From positions 1 through 64,000 of the forward strand of contig NZ_JAOZEW010000023.1 in the NCBI RefSeq assembly GCF_025847235.1: a stretch of 64,000 nt of DNA, written 5' to 3'. Shown here piece by piece: positions 25,166-35,300 of this stretch. How positions within the stretch are numbered: the stretch's first letter is position 1; each line of letters begins with the position of its first letter. This stretch comes from Flavobacterium shii (lineage in GTDB: Bacteria > Bacteroidota > Bacteroidia > Flavobacteriales > Flavobacteriaceae). The position numbers and the translations under genes are program-made. The notes under the pieces are model-generated. The model was not told the origin of the DNA. It did not search any database and saw only the letters and a program-made list of their open reading frames with translations.

Positions 25166-27190
25166 TTAAAATTTCATTTTTTGTATCCTAACAGCATTTA
25201 GTATTGCTATTAGCGCAACACCTACATCGGCAAATACTGCTTCCCACATGGTGGCAAGTCCTCCTGCTCCAAGTATCAACACAACAGCTTTAATAGAAAA
25301 TGCCAGTATGATGTTTTGCCAAACTATTTTTTTGGTTTGTTTACCGATATTTATTGCCATAGCTATTTTTGATGGCATATCGTCTTGTATTACAACATCG
25401 GCAGTTTCTATAGCAGCATCACTTCCCAATCCGCCCATTGCAATACCGGCATCACTCAATGCAATTACCGGAGCATCGTTTACTCCATCTCCCACAAATG
25501 CGACACTACCGTTACTGGCTTTTATCTCTTTCACCTTATTTACTTTGTCCTCAGGCAATAAATCCCCGTAAGCGTTATCTATCCCCAATTGCTTTGCAAC
25601 ATGCGCTACAACGGCGCTTTTATCACCGCTAAGCATAGTTACCCTTACATTCATGCTGTGTAACTTATCTATAGCGATTTTTGCATCTGCTTTAATGCTG
25701 TCTGAGATTGTGAGATAACCTGCAAATTTTCCATCGTAAGAAATAGCAATTACCGTGTACACAATATTTGCAGTGTCTGTATCATGGCTGATATTAAATT
25801 TATCAAGCAATTTAAAATTACCAACCAATAATTCCTTTCCGTTCACTGTTGCTTTAAGCCCGTGTCCGGCTATTTCCTCCGTTCTCATCAGATTAACAGT
25901 ACTGTCTACTTCTCCAACATAGTCATGAATGGCAGTAGCGACAGGATGTGTACTATGACTTTCCAGTGCATTGACCATTTTAAGGATTTCATCTTTATTA
26001 AATTCAGGTTTTATTATTACTTCCTGAACTTTAAAAACACCTTCGGTCATTGTTCCGGTTTTGTCGATTACCACATTCTGAATATTGGCAAGAATATCCA
26101 GGAAGTTAGAACCTTTAAACAGGATTCCATTATGGCTTGCTGCTCCAATACCTCCAAAATATCCTAACGGAATAGAGATTACCAACGCACAAGGGCAAGA
26201 AATAACCAAGAATACCAATGCTCTGTACAACCACTCGCTAAACACATATGTATCGACAAAGAGAGCCGGCAACAGCGTAATACCGATTGAAAGAAATACG
26301 ATAATCGGTGTATATACTTTGGCAAACTTGCGAATGAACAATTCCGTAGGTGCTTTTTGAGCAGTTGCATCCTGCACCATCTCTAGTATTTTACTTAGTT
26401 TACTGTCTGAATATGCAGTGGTAACCTTTATTTGGCTTACAGTATTACCATTAATCATGCCCGCCAATACAGTTTCACCTTTAGATTTCGTGTCGGGTTT
26501 ACTTTCTCCTGTAAGTGCTGCAGTATTGTATGAAGCACTTTCTGAAATCAGCACACCGTCCAGTCCCAATTTTTCTCCCGGTTTTAACTGGATAATATCT
26601 CCAATCTTTGCATCTTCGGCTTTTATAACTACCGCCTTCCCTTCTCTTAGTATGGTAACTTCATCCGGACGCTGGTCCAATAGTGTTTTTATATTTCCTT
26701 TTGCTCGAGACACAGCAAGTGTCTGGAATACCTCACCTACTGCATAGAATAACATAACAGCTACAGCTTCGGGGTATTCGCTTATAGCAAAAGCTCCTAC
26801 TGTTGCAATAACCATAAGGAAAAACTCCGAAAAGAAATCTTTGTAGCGGATACTCTCAATAGCTTCTTTAATTACTGGTAATCCTACTGGAATATAAGCT
26901 ACTATATACCATGCTAATCTTACCCAACCAGTAAACCATTCCTGCAGAAAATAATTGTCGAAACCTATGGCGATTAACAATAAAATTAATGAAGTGATAG
27001 CCGGCAAAAATAACTGAAATACAGTTTTGTCTTCGAGGTCGTGGCTGTGATCGTGATCATGTCCATGACTATGGTCATGATTGTGACCGTGATCATGACT
27101 TTCTTTTTTCTTACTATCGCATTTATCATGGTTCGCCTCATTGTTTTGAGGTTTTACATGATTATCTATACTACAACATTGCTTTGACAT
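25166..27190 (-). CDS. Zn/Cd/Pb-type P1B ATPase (CadA/ZntA family)
   Basis: 674 aa. The N terminus is His-rich (HDHGHNHDHSHGHDHDHSHD region, about 32-51) and has Cys pairs, in place of a classical HMA domain. The membrane metal site CPC lies near 332-334 (ISCPCALVISIP), the phosphorylation site DKTGTMTEG near D375, followed by SHSTHPVA (HP locus) and GDGVNDAPVIALSDAGIAMG. The absence of the Cu-ATPase TM motifs and the His-rich head point to Zn2+/Cd2+ export. Canonical TAACTTTG -7 box at 27214-27221; no copy of the 25-bp element at the 36-nt position, so it is likely controlled by the neighbouring Fur-family regulator. Confidence 0.9.
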   Translation of the reverse strand: MSKQCCSIDNHVKPQNNEANHDKCDSKKKESHDHGHNHDHSHGHDHDHSHDLEDKTVFQLFLPAITSLILLLIAIGFDNYFLQEWFTGWVRLAWYIVAYIPVGLPVIKEAIESIRYKDFFSEFFLMVIATVGAFAISEYPEAVAVMLFYAVGEVFQTLAVSRAKGNIKTLLDQRPDEVTILREGKAVVIKAEDAKIGDIIQLKPGEKLGLDGVLISESASYNTAALTGESKPDTKSKGETVLAGMINGNTVSQIKVTTAYSDSKLSKILEMVQDATAQKAPTELFIRKFAKVYTPIIVFLSIGITLLPALFVDTYVFSEWLYRALVFLVISCPCALVISIPLGYFGGIGAASHNGILFKGSNFLDILANIQNVVIDKTGTMTEGVFKVQEVIIKPEFNKDEILKMVNALESHSTHPVATAIHDYVGEVDSTVNLMRTEEIAGHGLKATVNGKELLVGNFKLLDKFNISHDTDTANIVYTVIAISYDGKFAGYLTISDSIKADAKIAIDKLHSMNVRVTMLSGDKSAVVAHVAKQLGIDNAYGDLLPEDKVNKVKEIKASNGSVAFVGDGVNDAPVIALSDAGIAMGGLGSDAAIETADVVIQDDMPSKIAMAINIGKQTKKIVWQNIILAFSIKAVVLILGAGGLATMWEAVFADVGVALIAILNAVRIQKMKF

Positions 27191-27213
27191 AATAATGAAT
27201 TTTAATTCTATGG

Positions 27214-27221
27214 CAAAGTTA
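27214..27221 (-). promoter_or_regulatory. -7 box of the Zn/Cd ATPase gene
   Basis: TAACTTTG on the minus strand, a perfect TAnnTTTG, 24 nt before the ATG. The sequence 36 nt upstream does not match the metal regulon element, which separates this promoter from the six others in the island. Confidence 0.5.
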
Positions 27222-27332
27222 TCAGTCTGTTTTGGGAACCTGGTTGCAATTTATAGTACTGAAATCAAAAATTGTTAGTCAAAAATCTTAAATCAATTTT
27301 ATTTATCAATTCTAATCTTGTAAAGTCTCGTC

Positions 27333-27362
27333 TCCTACAAGGTCTTTTCTGACCTTGCAGGA
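27333..27362. repeat. Palindrome TCCTACAAGGTC / GACCTTGCAGGA
   Basis: 12-bp arms with one mismatch around TTTTCT. This CAAGGTC...GACCTTG type is familiar from intergenic spaces of Flavobacterium and is probably a dispersed repeat. It lacks a T-tract on either side, so it is a poor terminator. Confidence 0.4.
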
Positions 27363-27396
27363 TAAAGATATAAATAGTAGTTTTTCTTCAGAGAAT

Positions 27397-27813
27397 CTAA
27401 AAGAACTTGGAACAATTTTCACAAATCCCTTTCATTACAAAATTGACACTTTCCAATAAGAATTTTTCGGGAAGCTGTATCGGTGGTATAGCAATGCTTT
27501 CGAGACAATATGTATTATGGCAGTGGTTACAATTAAAATGAACGTGCAACTCACCAACCGTACACATACAGGTTTCGTTACAAATTGAATATTTCATTGA
27601 ACCGGAACCATCATCGATGTTGTGGATAAGTAAATTTTCATGAAATAATGTCAAAGTTCTAAAAATAGTTGACTTGTTAACTGTCTCTAATTCTGTTTCA
27701 AGGTCAGTTAAACTAAATGTTTTCTTAAACTCAGTCATTATTCTGAATATCAACAACCTTATTGATGTAGGTTTTATATTTCTTTTCAATAAGTTTTCTT
27801 CTAAGTTTTCCAT
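27397..27813 (-). CDS. Fur-family metalloregulator (Zur-like)
   Basis: 138 aa from ATG 27813 (MENLEENLLKRNIKPTSIR). Winged helix with KSTIFRTLTLFHE, then the dimerisation half with HVHFNCNHCHNTYC and a C-terminal CENCSKFF, giving the two CxxC structural zinc pairs. An upstream in-frame TTG (27844) lies within the -7 box and cannot be the start. It sits between the Zn/Cd ATPase and DUF2652 genes. I infer Zn or Cd sensing. Its own promoter has the metal regulon element (site 2), so the HMA-AraC proteins probably control it. Confidence 0.85.
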   Translation of the reverse strand: MENLEENLLKRNIKPTSIRLLIFRIMTEFKKTFSLTDLETELETVNKSTIFRTLTLFHENLLIHNIDDGSGSMKYSICNETCMCTVGELHVHFNCNHCHNTYCLESIAIPPIQLPEKFLLESVNFVMKGICENCSKFF

Positions 27814-27843
27814 TATTTTATACTTATCTATTAAACAGTAACA

Positions 27844-27912
27844 CAAATTTAATCAATCTGACTGAAAATGGTTTTACAATATTCTTTGTTTGATTTATGA
27901 TATTTAGACATT
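27844..27912 (-). promoter_or_regulatory. Metal regulon promoter, site 2 (Fur-family gene)
   Basis: The element at 27888-27912 (plus strand TTTGATTTATGATATTTAG then ACATT) is separated by 36 nt from TAAATTTG (minus, 27844-27851), a perfect -7 box. The box shows that the in-frame TTG start at 27846 is not transcribed as a codon. Confidence 0.7.
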
Positions 27913-27962
27913 CGAAATCATATCCTTATATTTCCGCCAAAACAAAAAATTGATCTTACAGA

Positions 27963-28529
27963 TTACAGATAGTGTATATAGCCAATTTCCGGTAGATACA
28001 TACAATTATCGCAAGTATCATATTCAATTGTAGCTTTAGCCGGTTGTTCAAAATTAGCTTTTAAAAAGGCATCCGAAAATAATGCATACGGCGGGAATTT
28101 GGCAATATGATTTTTGAGCATTTTATGAGCTTCTACAATAGGCGCTCCGTAAAGCTTTTCAAATCTGCCTATTTTATATTTGGTAAAAATACCATAGTGT
28201 ACAATAATTTTCAATGATAAGGGAATTTCCATAGCAAGCTGTAATGATAGTCTGGCTACTTCCTTTTTGAAGTTATCATACATTACCTCTATCTGAGTCA
28301 ATGCATTGTCAAACGAGGGTATTTTACGGTATTTGTAAAACAATACAGCATCTCCTTCAATTTCAGAAACTTCGAGAAAAAGATTATTGCTGTCTATTAT
28401 TGATTTCAGGAGGTTCTCTGTTATGTATTTCCCGATAAACATATTGGTACTTATAACAAAATCTGTAAAACCGGATATATCCGGAATCATTACCATTCCT
28501 GTTTCATATTGAGTAATGAGTTCTCTCAT
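27963..28529 (-). CDS. DUF2652 protein, class III cyclase-like
   Basis: 188 aa. It begins with a cyclase-like strand, MIPDISGFTDFVIS, in which the metal Asp is kept. EIEGDAVLFYKYRK corresponds to the second metal/substrate loop of adenylate cyclase-related proteins. The rest (HYGIFTKYKIGRFEKLYGAPIVEAHKMLKN) fits DUF2652. Enzyme activity is unproven. It lies between the DUF3347 and Fur-family genes with a terminator upstream of it, so it is probably a separate unit. Confidence 0.75.
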   Translation of the reverse strand: MRELITQYETGMVMIPDISGFTDFVISTNMFIGKYITENLLKSIIDSNNLFLEVSEIEGDAVLFYKYRKIPSFDNALTQIEVMYDNFKKEVARLSLQLAMEIPLSLKIIVHYGIFTKYKIGRFEKLYGAPIVEAHKMLKNHIAKFPPYALFSDAFLKANFEQPAKATIEYDTCDNCMYLPEIGYIHYL

Positions 28530-28548
28530 AATACTGATTTGATAAAAA

Positions 28549-28605
28549 AGACCCCATTTTTACCAACTTTCAAGATATTAAGGAAGAAGGTCTAAAATGA
28601 GGTCT
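28549..28605 (-). terminator. Terminator of the DUF3347 gene
   Basis: Imperfect stem AGACCTCATTTTAGACC / GGTAAAAATGGGGTCT on the minus strand, followed by TTTTTTATC, downstream of the DUF3347 gene. Confidence 0.65.
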
Positions 28606-28651
28606 GAAAATTGTTAGCAGATTTTAGCCTTAGACTAATGCCTCTCTATTA

Positions 28652-29095
28652 TTATTTCTTTGTTTGGAAAACATTACCACAAGTGAGCATAGCCGAACCG
28701 AAATAAGGGTTCTTAATAACAGTTTCACTACTTAACCAATAGGCTTTCTTCATCGGGCAGTATTGATAGTAAACAGGTTGACTTACTTTCTCTGTACTGC
28801 TTACAAGTTGCCACATAGCGATTGAAACATCATTAAAAACGGCTCTTTGTTTTTCAATACTATTTGCTTTTGCTAATTTATCTACAGCAGTATTCAAATC
28901 ATTCTTCTCTTTAAAAGCATCTTCCGCTTTGATTTCTTTTTGCAAATTGATAATTGCTTCAGAAGCTGCTCTGGCATCACTCTTCACTAAAGCATTCTTT
29001 ATGCTGTAATACTTACTTAAAAGCGTATCTGTATTTTGGGCAAATCCTGCATATCCTAACAGCGAAATTGCCAATATCAATAAGTTCTTTTTCAT
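28652..29095 (-). CDS. DUF3347 periplasmic protein (copper-linked family)
   Basis: 147 aa with signal peptide MKKNLLILAISLLGYAGFAQ. DUF3347 four-helix region: LLSKYYSIKNALVKSDARAASEA through LVSSTEKVSQPVYYQYCPMKKAYWLS and a C-terminal IKNPYFGSAMLTCG. The CPM and TCG cysteines and methionines could bind copper. The same fold occurs at the ends of CusB-type adaptors. Its promoter has the regulon element (site 3). Confidence 0.85.
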   Translation of the reverse strand: MKKNLLILAISLLGYAGFAQNTDTLLSKYYSIKNALVKSDARAASEAIINLQKEIKAEDAFKEKNDLNTAVDKLAKANSIEKQRAVFNDVSIAMWQLVSSTEKVSQPVYYQYCPMKKAYWLSSETVIKNPYFGSAMLTCGNVFQTKK

Positions 29096-29268
29096 GTTTT
29101 TTTATTTTAATTTCCTCAAGATCACACATTAAACAATAACTTTACAATAATACACTCAAAAACTTGTTAATCAATAAACAACACAACAACTATAGATATT
29201 AGCTATTGAGTAAAAACCTTAAATTATTGCTTTCCATCTTATTTAAATTTCATCGTTTAATAATGATA

Positions 29269-29336
29269 CAAAGTTCAGCAAAAGTATCGCTCAACTTTTG
29301 TGTTATTTTCAATTTGATTTGTAACATTTACTGATT
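29269..29336 (-). promoter_or_regulatory. Metal regulon promoter, site 3 (DUF3347 gene)
   Basis: The element at 29312-29336 (TTTGATTTGTAACATTTAC then TGATT) is 35 nt upstream of GAACTTTG (29269-29276, minus). A perfect TACTTTTG box overlaps at 29279-29286 and is an alternative -7 site. Confidence 0.65.
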
Positions 29337-29349
29337 ATAGAGAAAGGTT

Positions 29350-29475
29350 TTGAGGCTCTAAGCTGCAAAGGTTTAAATGTGTTGAATTGCCTCCTGCTTT
29401 AGCCGGAGGTTTAAAAATATGGCTTTTAGCCAAAATACTCTGTAATTTTGGCTAAAGCCGATACATGTTTTTTCA
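29350..29475. repeat. Intergenic palindromic repeat region
   Basis: Two nested palindromes: GCCTCCTGCTTTAGCCGGAGGT and a 15-bp arm pair GGCTTTTAGCCAAAAT / ATTTTGGCTAAAGCC around ACTCTGTA. The nearby wording aggctctaagctgcaaaggtt recurs in altered form at 36713-36740 (aggttctgaggtgcaaaggtt). This is typical of dispersed flavobacterial intergenic repeats. With site 3 it fills the 29096-29554 gap, where I see no gene. Confidence 0.5.
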
Positions 29476-29554
29476 TCATTATATTCCAGCTAAAGTAGGA
29501 GCCTATTCAAAATATAGTTTTCACTTTTTTAACGAATTATATAGTTTACCAATA

Positions 29555-30982
29555 TTATTGTCTAAGTGTTTTGATAGAAAAAGCGGCAATTATCGCAGCA
29601 ATTGCACATACAACGGCCGCAGAGAAAAATGCGGTCTGGAAACCTGCATTCAATGCAACAATATCAGTCGCTCCCATCGCTTTAAATGCATTGGTTTTGG
29701 CAGCAGAAATAGCTACAACAATAGCCAGTCCTAAAGCCGAACCCACTTGATAACTTGTATTAACCAACCCAGAAGCAAGTCCCATTTCTTCAGGTTTAGC
29801 TCCAGACATCGAAGCGATAGTACCCGGAATATAGGCTAATGACATACCAAGCGCCCCCAGTAAAGATGCAGGCAAAACGTTGATAAGGAATGTTCCGTCG
29901 GGCGGAATGGTACTAAACAGAAGAAGTGATCCTGTAAGAGCTATCAATCCAGCTATTAGATTTGCTTTAAAACCAAATTTAGCTACCAACTTTCCGGTAA
30001 CGCCAACCATCAAAACCATGATGGCAATAGTCATTGGTAATAAGGCAAGTCCGCTATTAAAGGCTGAATAATTAAGAGTTTGTTGCAAATAAAGATTCAG
30101 AAAAAACCATAGCGGAATCCATCCTGCAGCCATTAAAGCCATCACCAGATTACCTCCTGAAAGATTAGGAACTTTAAAAATACTCATAGGTACCAATGGT
30201 TCCCTTTTCTGCTTTTGAACAACAAAGAAAACAAATAACAATACCAAAGAAAGCGCTAATAGTCCGATGGTTTGTAACGACTTCCACCCTGCTCCTTCTC
30301 CTGAAACAATGGCATATACCATTATCACCAAAGCGGCTGTTGCCAAAATTGCTCCTGCAACATCTACTTTTCCTTTTCGCGTAACACCCGCAAACAATAA
30401 ATTTTTGCTATAAGCCAAAACTATAAGTCCTACAGGAATATTAATCAAGAATATCCAATGCCAGGAAAGCCATTCGGTAATTGCTCCGCCAAGAAAAACT
30501 CCTGCAGAACCTCCAGCCGCTGCTGCAGCTCCCCAAAAACCTAATGCTTTATTGAGTTCTTTTGGGTCGGTAAACTTGGATAATACTAATGTAAGTGCTG
30601 CTGGAGCAATAAGAGCCGAACCTAAGCCTTGCAAAGCCCTTCCTGTATTCAGTGCTGCTTCTGACCAAGCCACGCCTGCCAAAAGTGATGCGACAGAAAG
30701 GATAACAAATCCCCACATAAAAACCTTGCGAGCACCAAACAAATCCGACAAACGCCCACCGAGAAGCAAAAAGCCTCCGAATAGGATAACGTATGCATTA
30801 AAAATCCATTGCAAACTGCTTTGCGAATACCCAAGGTCGGCTTTTATTGCGGGCAGCGCTACCCCAATAATTGAGGTATCCATAATTACTATAAATTGTG
30901 CTGTACAAAGCAGGAAAAGTGCCGACCATCGTTTGCTATATGGTACAGGTTTGTCTATTGGTTGTTTATTATTTTTAGTCAT
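29555..30982 (-). CDS. MFS drug exporter, DHA2 (EmrB/QacA) family
   Basis: 475 aa with fourteen hydrophobic segments. Motif A (GGRLSDLFGARKVFMWG) lies between TM2 and TM3, motif C-like GWRWIFLI-type GLSWHWIFLINIPVGL after TM5-6, and IIMDTSIIGVALPAI in TM1. It expels hydrophobic cations or drugs by proton antiport. It is the last gene after the RND-OMF genes with a 30-nt gap, so it probably belongs to that operon and to the metal regulon. Confidence 0.9.
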   Translation of the reverse strand: MTKNNKQPIDKPVPYSKRWSALFLLCTAQFIVIMDTSIIGVALPAIKADLGYSQSSLQWIFNAYVILFGGFLLLGGRLSDLFGARKVFMWGFVILSVASLLAGVAWSEAALNTGRALQGLGSALIAPAALTLVLSKFTDPKELNKALGFWGAAAAAGGSAGVFLGGAITEWLSWHWIFLINIPVGLIVLAYSKNLLFAGVTRKGKVDVAGAILATAALVIMVYAIVSGEGAGWKSLQTIGLLALSLVLLFVFFVVQKQKREPLVPMSIFKVPNLSGGNLVMALMAAGWIPLWFFLNLYLQQTLNYSAFNSGLALLPMTIAIMVLMVGVTGKLVAKFGFKANLIAGLIALTGSLLLFSTIPPDGTFLINVLPASLLGALGMSLAYIPGTIASMSGAKPEEMGLASGLVNTSYQVGSALGLAIVVAISAAKTNAFKAMGATDIVALNAGFQTAFFSAAVVCAIAAIIAAFSIKTLRQ

Positions 30983-31011
30983 ATTTTTTATTTAATTATT
31001 TTGGTTAGTAC

Positions 31012-32361
31012 TTATAGACTTAAAAGTCCAAGGGCTTGTTGTAGCTCTACGTGTAGCATTCGCAGGTTATATACAGCGTTTAGGTAGTTTATTTTGGCTT
31101 GTGTTAATGCTAGTTCAGCATCTGTAAGTTCTAGTCTTGATCCTAAGCTATTTCTAAAACGATCATCAATCATTCGGTAGTTTAATTCTGCCGACTTTAC
31201 CGTTGTTTCCTGTATGTCTAATTGCGTTACGGATTCCTTCCATTTGCTTATAATCGTAGCTAGTTCGGTTTTAACTTCATCTTTTAAATCCTTTAGCAAT
31301 ATATCTTCTTGCTGTATTTTAATTTTGGCTTGATTAATCTGAGATTTAGTACGATTACCATTAAAAATAGGGACGCTAAGTTGTAAGCCTAAGAAAGAGG
31401 TTCTTGGCCAGGCATATTCGTTAAATTCCATATCATCAGCTTGTGCTTGTATCTGATATTGTCCTATTAATACCAATTGCGGCAACAGTCCTGCCCGAGC
31501 AGCCTTTAATTTTTTTTGCTGAAGCTCAATGGTCAGTTTTTGGATATTTAAATCCCTCCTGTTTTTATCAGCAATTATCAATGCTTCGTCAACTTGATAA
31601 AATTCGCCTTGGCTTACTTTTATGTTATATTCAAGGTCGTCTGTCAGTTCAATTTCTCCCGAATCTTCCAACCCAATAAGCCTTTTTAGCTCAATACCAG
31701 ACACCTCAATATTATTTTTTAAATAAGAGACAGAAGATTTTAAATTTGCTACAGCAATAAAACTTCTTAGCGTATCTGATTTCAATCCTCTACCTTGTGC
31801 AAATAGCGATCTTGAATCTTGAAGTGCTTTGATATTACGTTGATGACTTTGTTCAAGTAAACCTAGTTGACGGTTCATCATCAATATGTTAAGATAGCGA
31901 CTAGAAACTTGAAGTGCTACTCTACTTTTTAAATCAGCAGTTTTTTCATCCTGAATTTTCTCGTTGATTTTCGAGGCTTTTGTATGCTGATGTGTGGCTG
32001 GCGCAAAGATGGGTTGGTACAACGATACGTACGCATTATAGGTATTTCTTCCGCCAACTGCAAAGTCCTGCACCGCTTTGTCTGTGCCTACAAATGAACC
32101 TGGGAGAAATATTACCTGCCTGTCAAAATAATGAGAATAGCCTGCATTTGCCGAAATACTAGGCAGCAAACCTCCTTTTGTTTCTCGGGTCATTTCTTTG
32201 GCATTTATTTCTTCTAAGATTTGAACCTGTAATGCTTTGTTTCCTTGTTTTGCCATTTCTAATGCATCTGTAAGAGCCAGTTTTTTTTTCTGTGCATGCA
32301 CTGCATTAGCACTGCTAAGCAATAGCAGCGCTGTAACTATGTGTAAGATATTTGTTTTCAT
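31012..32361 (-). CDS. TolC-family outer-membrane efflux channel
   Basis: About 449 aa from ATG 32361, where the signal peptide MKTNILHIVTALLLLSSANA starts and an AAGAAGATAAA leader precedes. The in-frame ATG at 32388 overlaps the pump stop as ATGA and is the coupled alternative. Two OEP repeats with long helices (for example KASKINEKIQDEKTADLKSRVALQVSSRYL) and an internal repeat near 300-440. It forms the outer-membrane exit of the tripartite pump encoded by the two upstream genes. Confidence 0.9.
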   Translation of the reverse strand: MKTNILHIVTALLLLSSANAVHAQKKKLALTDALEMAKQGNKALQVQILEEINAKEMTRETKGGLLPSISANAGYSHYFDRQVIFLPGSFVGTDKAVQDFAVGGRNTYNAYVSLYQPIFAPATHQHTKASKINEKIQDEKTADLKSRVALQVSSRYLNILMMNRQLGLLEQSHQRNIKALQDSRSLFAQGRGLKSDTLRSFIAVANLKSSVSYLKNNIEVSGIELKRLIGLEDSGEIELTDDLEYNIKVSQGEFYQVDEALIIADKNRRDLNIQKLTIELQQKKLKAARAGLLPQLVLIGQYQIQAQADDMEFNEYAWPRTSFLGLQLSVPIFNGNRTKSQINQAKIKIQQEDILLKDLKDEVKTELATIISKWKESVTQLDIQETTVKSAELNYRMIDDRFRNSLGSRLELTDAELALTQAKINYLNAVYNLRMLHVELQQALGLLSL

Positions 32362-32384
32362 TTTATCTTCTTTGAGATTTAAAA

Positions 32385-35300
32385 TCATGATTCTATGGCT
32401 GGACTGTTTGTGTCTTCAGAATCTTCTTCTACAATAACAACTTCCCCTTTTTTGCTTGACAAATAAGAATAAACTGCTGGGATGATAAACAACGTTAATA
32501 TTCCCGAAAAGACAAGTCCTCCCACAATAACAATTCCTAATGACTGGCGGCTGTTAACTGTAAGCGCTATAGGTAATGCTCCAAATATCATGGCTAGCGA
32601 TGTCATTAAAATAGGACGGAAACGCTGCTCTGCTGCCTGTATTGCTGCATCGTATTTAGAAAGTCCTGTATCTTTGAGATGATTGGCAAATTCTACGATA
32701 AGTATTCCGTTCTTGGTAATTAATCCTACCAGTGTAATAATCCCGATTTGGCTGAACACATTTAAACTCTGACCAAACCATGAAAGACTTAAAATTGCTC
32801 CTGTTACTGCCATTGGTACCGTTAACATAATGGTTAGCGGATCACGAAGATTCCCGAACTGAGCGGCTAAAATCATGTAAATAAGTAATAATGCAAGGAT
32901 TAGTGTAAAGGCAATATTACCTTGACTCTCGTCATAATCTCGTGATTGACCTGCTAGCGAACTTTTGAAATTCTCTCCTAGTACCTCTTTCTTTATTTTT
33001 TCGATTTCCTGTATTCCTTCGGCAAGGCTCACTCCTTGGGCAGTTGCTGCCGATACTGTGGCCGATATGTATTGGTCGTATCGGTAGATCGCAGCTGGAC
33101 TTACGGCTTCTTCTGTTGTTATTAAGTTATTTAATGGAATCATCTTACCTGTTGCCGAACGAACATAGATAGCGCTTAAATCACTCTTATCATTTCTATA
33201 CTTACGATCTAACTGACCAATCACTTCATATTGACGATCGTTGCGCAAGAAATATCCGTAACGCTGTCCGGAGAAAGAAAGCTGCAAGGTATGCGCGACT
33301 TCCTCCATAGATACGCCCATCAAGGCTGCTTTTTGTCGGTCGATATTTATTTTCATCTCTGGTTTGTTAATCTTGAGATCGGCATCAACAAATAAGAGTT
33401 TTCTGCTCTGGCGTGCTGCTGCCAGGAATTTTGGAAGCACAGCCGTTAAGCTATCAAGGCTTGGTGATTGCAATACATATTGTATGGGCATACCTCCTCC
33501 ATATCGGCTTCCAATGGTTGGCGGCAGATAGGGAAACAAAAGAAATCCTCTAAATTTACCCGACGCAGCGCCATATTGGTTGTATAAATCCTGAATACTA
33601 GCTTTTCTGTCCTTAGGCTCCTTAAGATAAATACTCTGTACAGCCACATTAACAGGTGCCGGAGCGGGAATAAATGAAATAGCAACCATCGAATAGGTTT
33701 GATATAACCCATCGGTCGAGTCGTTTACATATTTTCCAACTTCGGTCATGTGCTTTTTCATATAATCGAAAGAAACACCCTCGGGAGCAACGGCAATAAG
33801 ATTCATATTCGAACGGTCTTCAATTGGTGCAAGTTCTGAAGGAAGCCCTTTACCAACGAGATAAATTAATATGGTAGTACCTGCCAGGAAGCCCCAAGCC
33901 AACCATCTGGCTCGCATAAAAGTGATTAGCAAACGAGCATATCCATTATTTAAGCTGACGAAAAATGGTTCGGTTACACTATAAAACCAACTAGGCTTTT
34001 CTTCTTTCTTCAAAAAATAAGCACTTAACATCGGTGTCAGCGTCAGTGCTACAAAAGCCGATACTAATACGGAACCCGATACTACAATAGCAAACTCTTT
34101 GAAAAGTTGTCCACTAATACCTCCCATGAAAACAATAGGCAGAAATACTGCTGCTAACGTAATAGTAGTAGAAATAACTGCAAAATAAATCTCCTTGGAT
34201 CCTTTAAATGCAGCCTGTATGGGCGACATGCCTTCTTCAATTTTTTTATAGATATTCTCCAGTACAACGATGGCATCATCGACGACTAGTCCTATGGAAA
34301 GTACCAATCCCAAAAGGGTAAGTATATTGATGGAAAATCCAGCTATATACATGATGAAAAATGCAGAAAGAATAGATACAGGAATAGCAATCACAGGAAT
34401 AATAGTAGATCGCCAGTCTCTAAGAAATAGAAAGATGATTAATACTACCAAACCAAAAGCGATGAACAGAGTTTCTTCTACCTCCTTGATAGACTCTCGT
34501 ACAGAACGAGTATAGTCGAAACCTACTATCAAGCGGTATTCCGATGGGATTTCCTTTTTTAGCTTATCTAGTCGTTTGTAAAATTCATCGACTACTTCAA
34601 TTGCGTTCGCACCACGTTGTATTTGGATCGCCACACCAATACCAACGCGGTTAAGGTTTCCTGTTTCGTTAATAATAGCAGTACGTTCGTTCTCTTCTCC
34701 CAATTCGGCAGAGCCAATATCTTTGAGTCGGATTACTGTATTGTCTACTTGCTTGATAAGCATTTCCTCAAAATCCTTTACCGTAGTAAGGCGTCCCATT
34801 GTACGAATACTTAACTCGCTGTTATTCCCATCTATCCTACCGGCAGGCAAATCAATGTTTTCTCTTACCAATGCCTGACGAATGTCTTCGGGTGTAAGCT
34901 TATATGCTGCAAGTTTTGCGGGCTCAAATCGAAGACGCATCGCATACTTATGCTCTCCTACAATAGCAACGTTATTGATTCCCGGAATAGACTGTATTCT
35001 ATCTTTGATGGTAGTAGATGCGAGATGACTCACTTCTTTTATGTCTTTGGTATCGCTTTCCACCTGAAGGAATGCCACTAGATTATCTGGCGATGATGCT
35101 TTTTGTACGATCGGCGGATCCACATCGGTAGGGAGCTGCTTGCGTGATTTGGCTACTTTATCCCTTACATCGTTTAGTGCGTCTTCAATGTTTATTTCAC
35201 GATTAAACTCTATCGAAATGACACTTACCTGTTCCCTGGATTCAGAAGAAATGGTCCGTATTCCATTTGCTTCAGCGATAGATTCTTCCATTGGTCTGGT

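Noticed and set aside
27030..27115. Repeating GTGATCATG-like bases that look like a short tandem repeat or CRISPR-like array
   Set aside because: The repetition encodes the His/Asp/Gly-rich N terminus of the Zn/Cd ATPase; it is coding low complexity, with no spacers.
27222..27282. Search for a seventh regulon element 36 nt above the Zn/Cd ATPase -7 box
   Set aside because: Only about seven of 25 positions match, no better than chance.
27814..27846. Extended N terminus of the Fur-family protein from TTG 27846 (MCYCLIDKYKI)
   Set aside because: The TTG overlaps the TAAATTTG -7 box and so is outside the transcript; ATG 27813 fits the family length.
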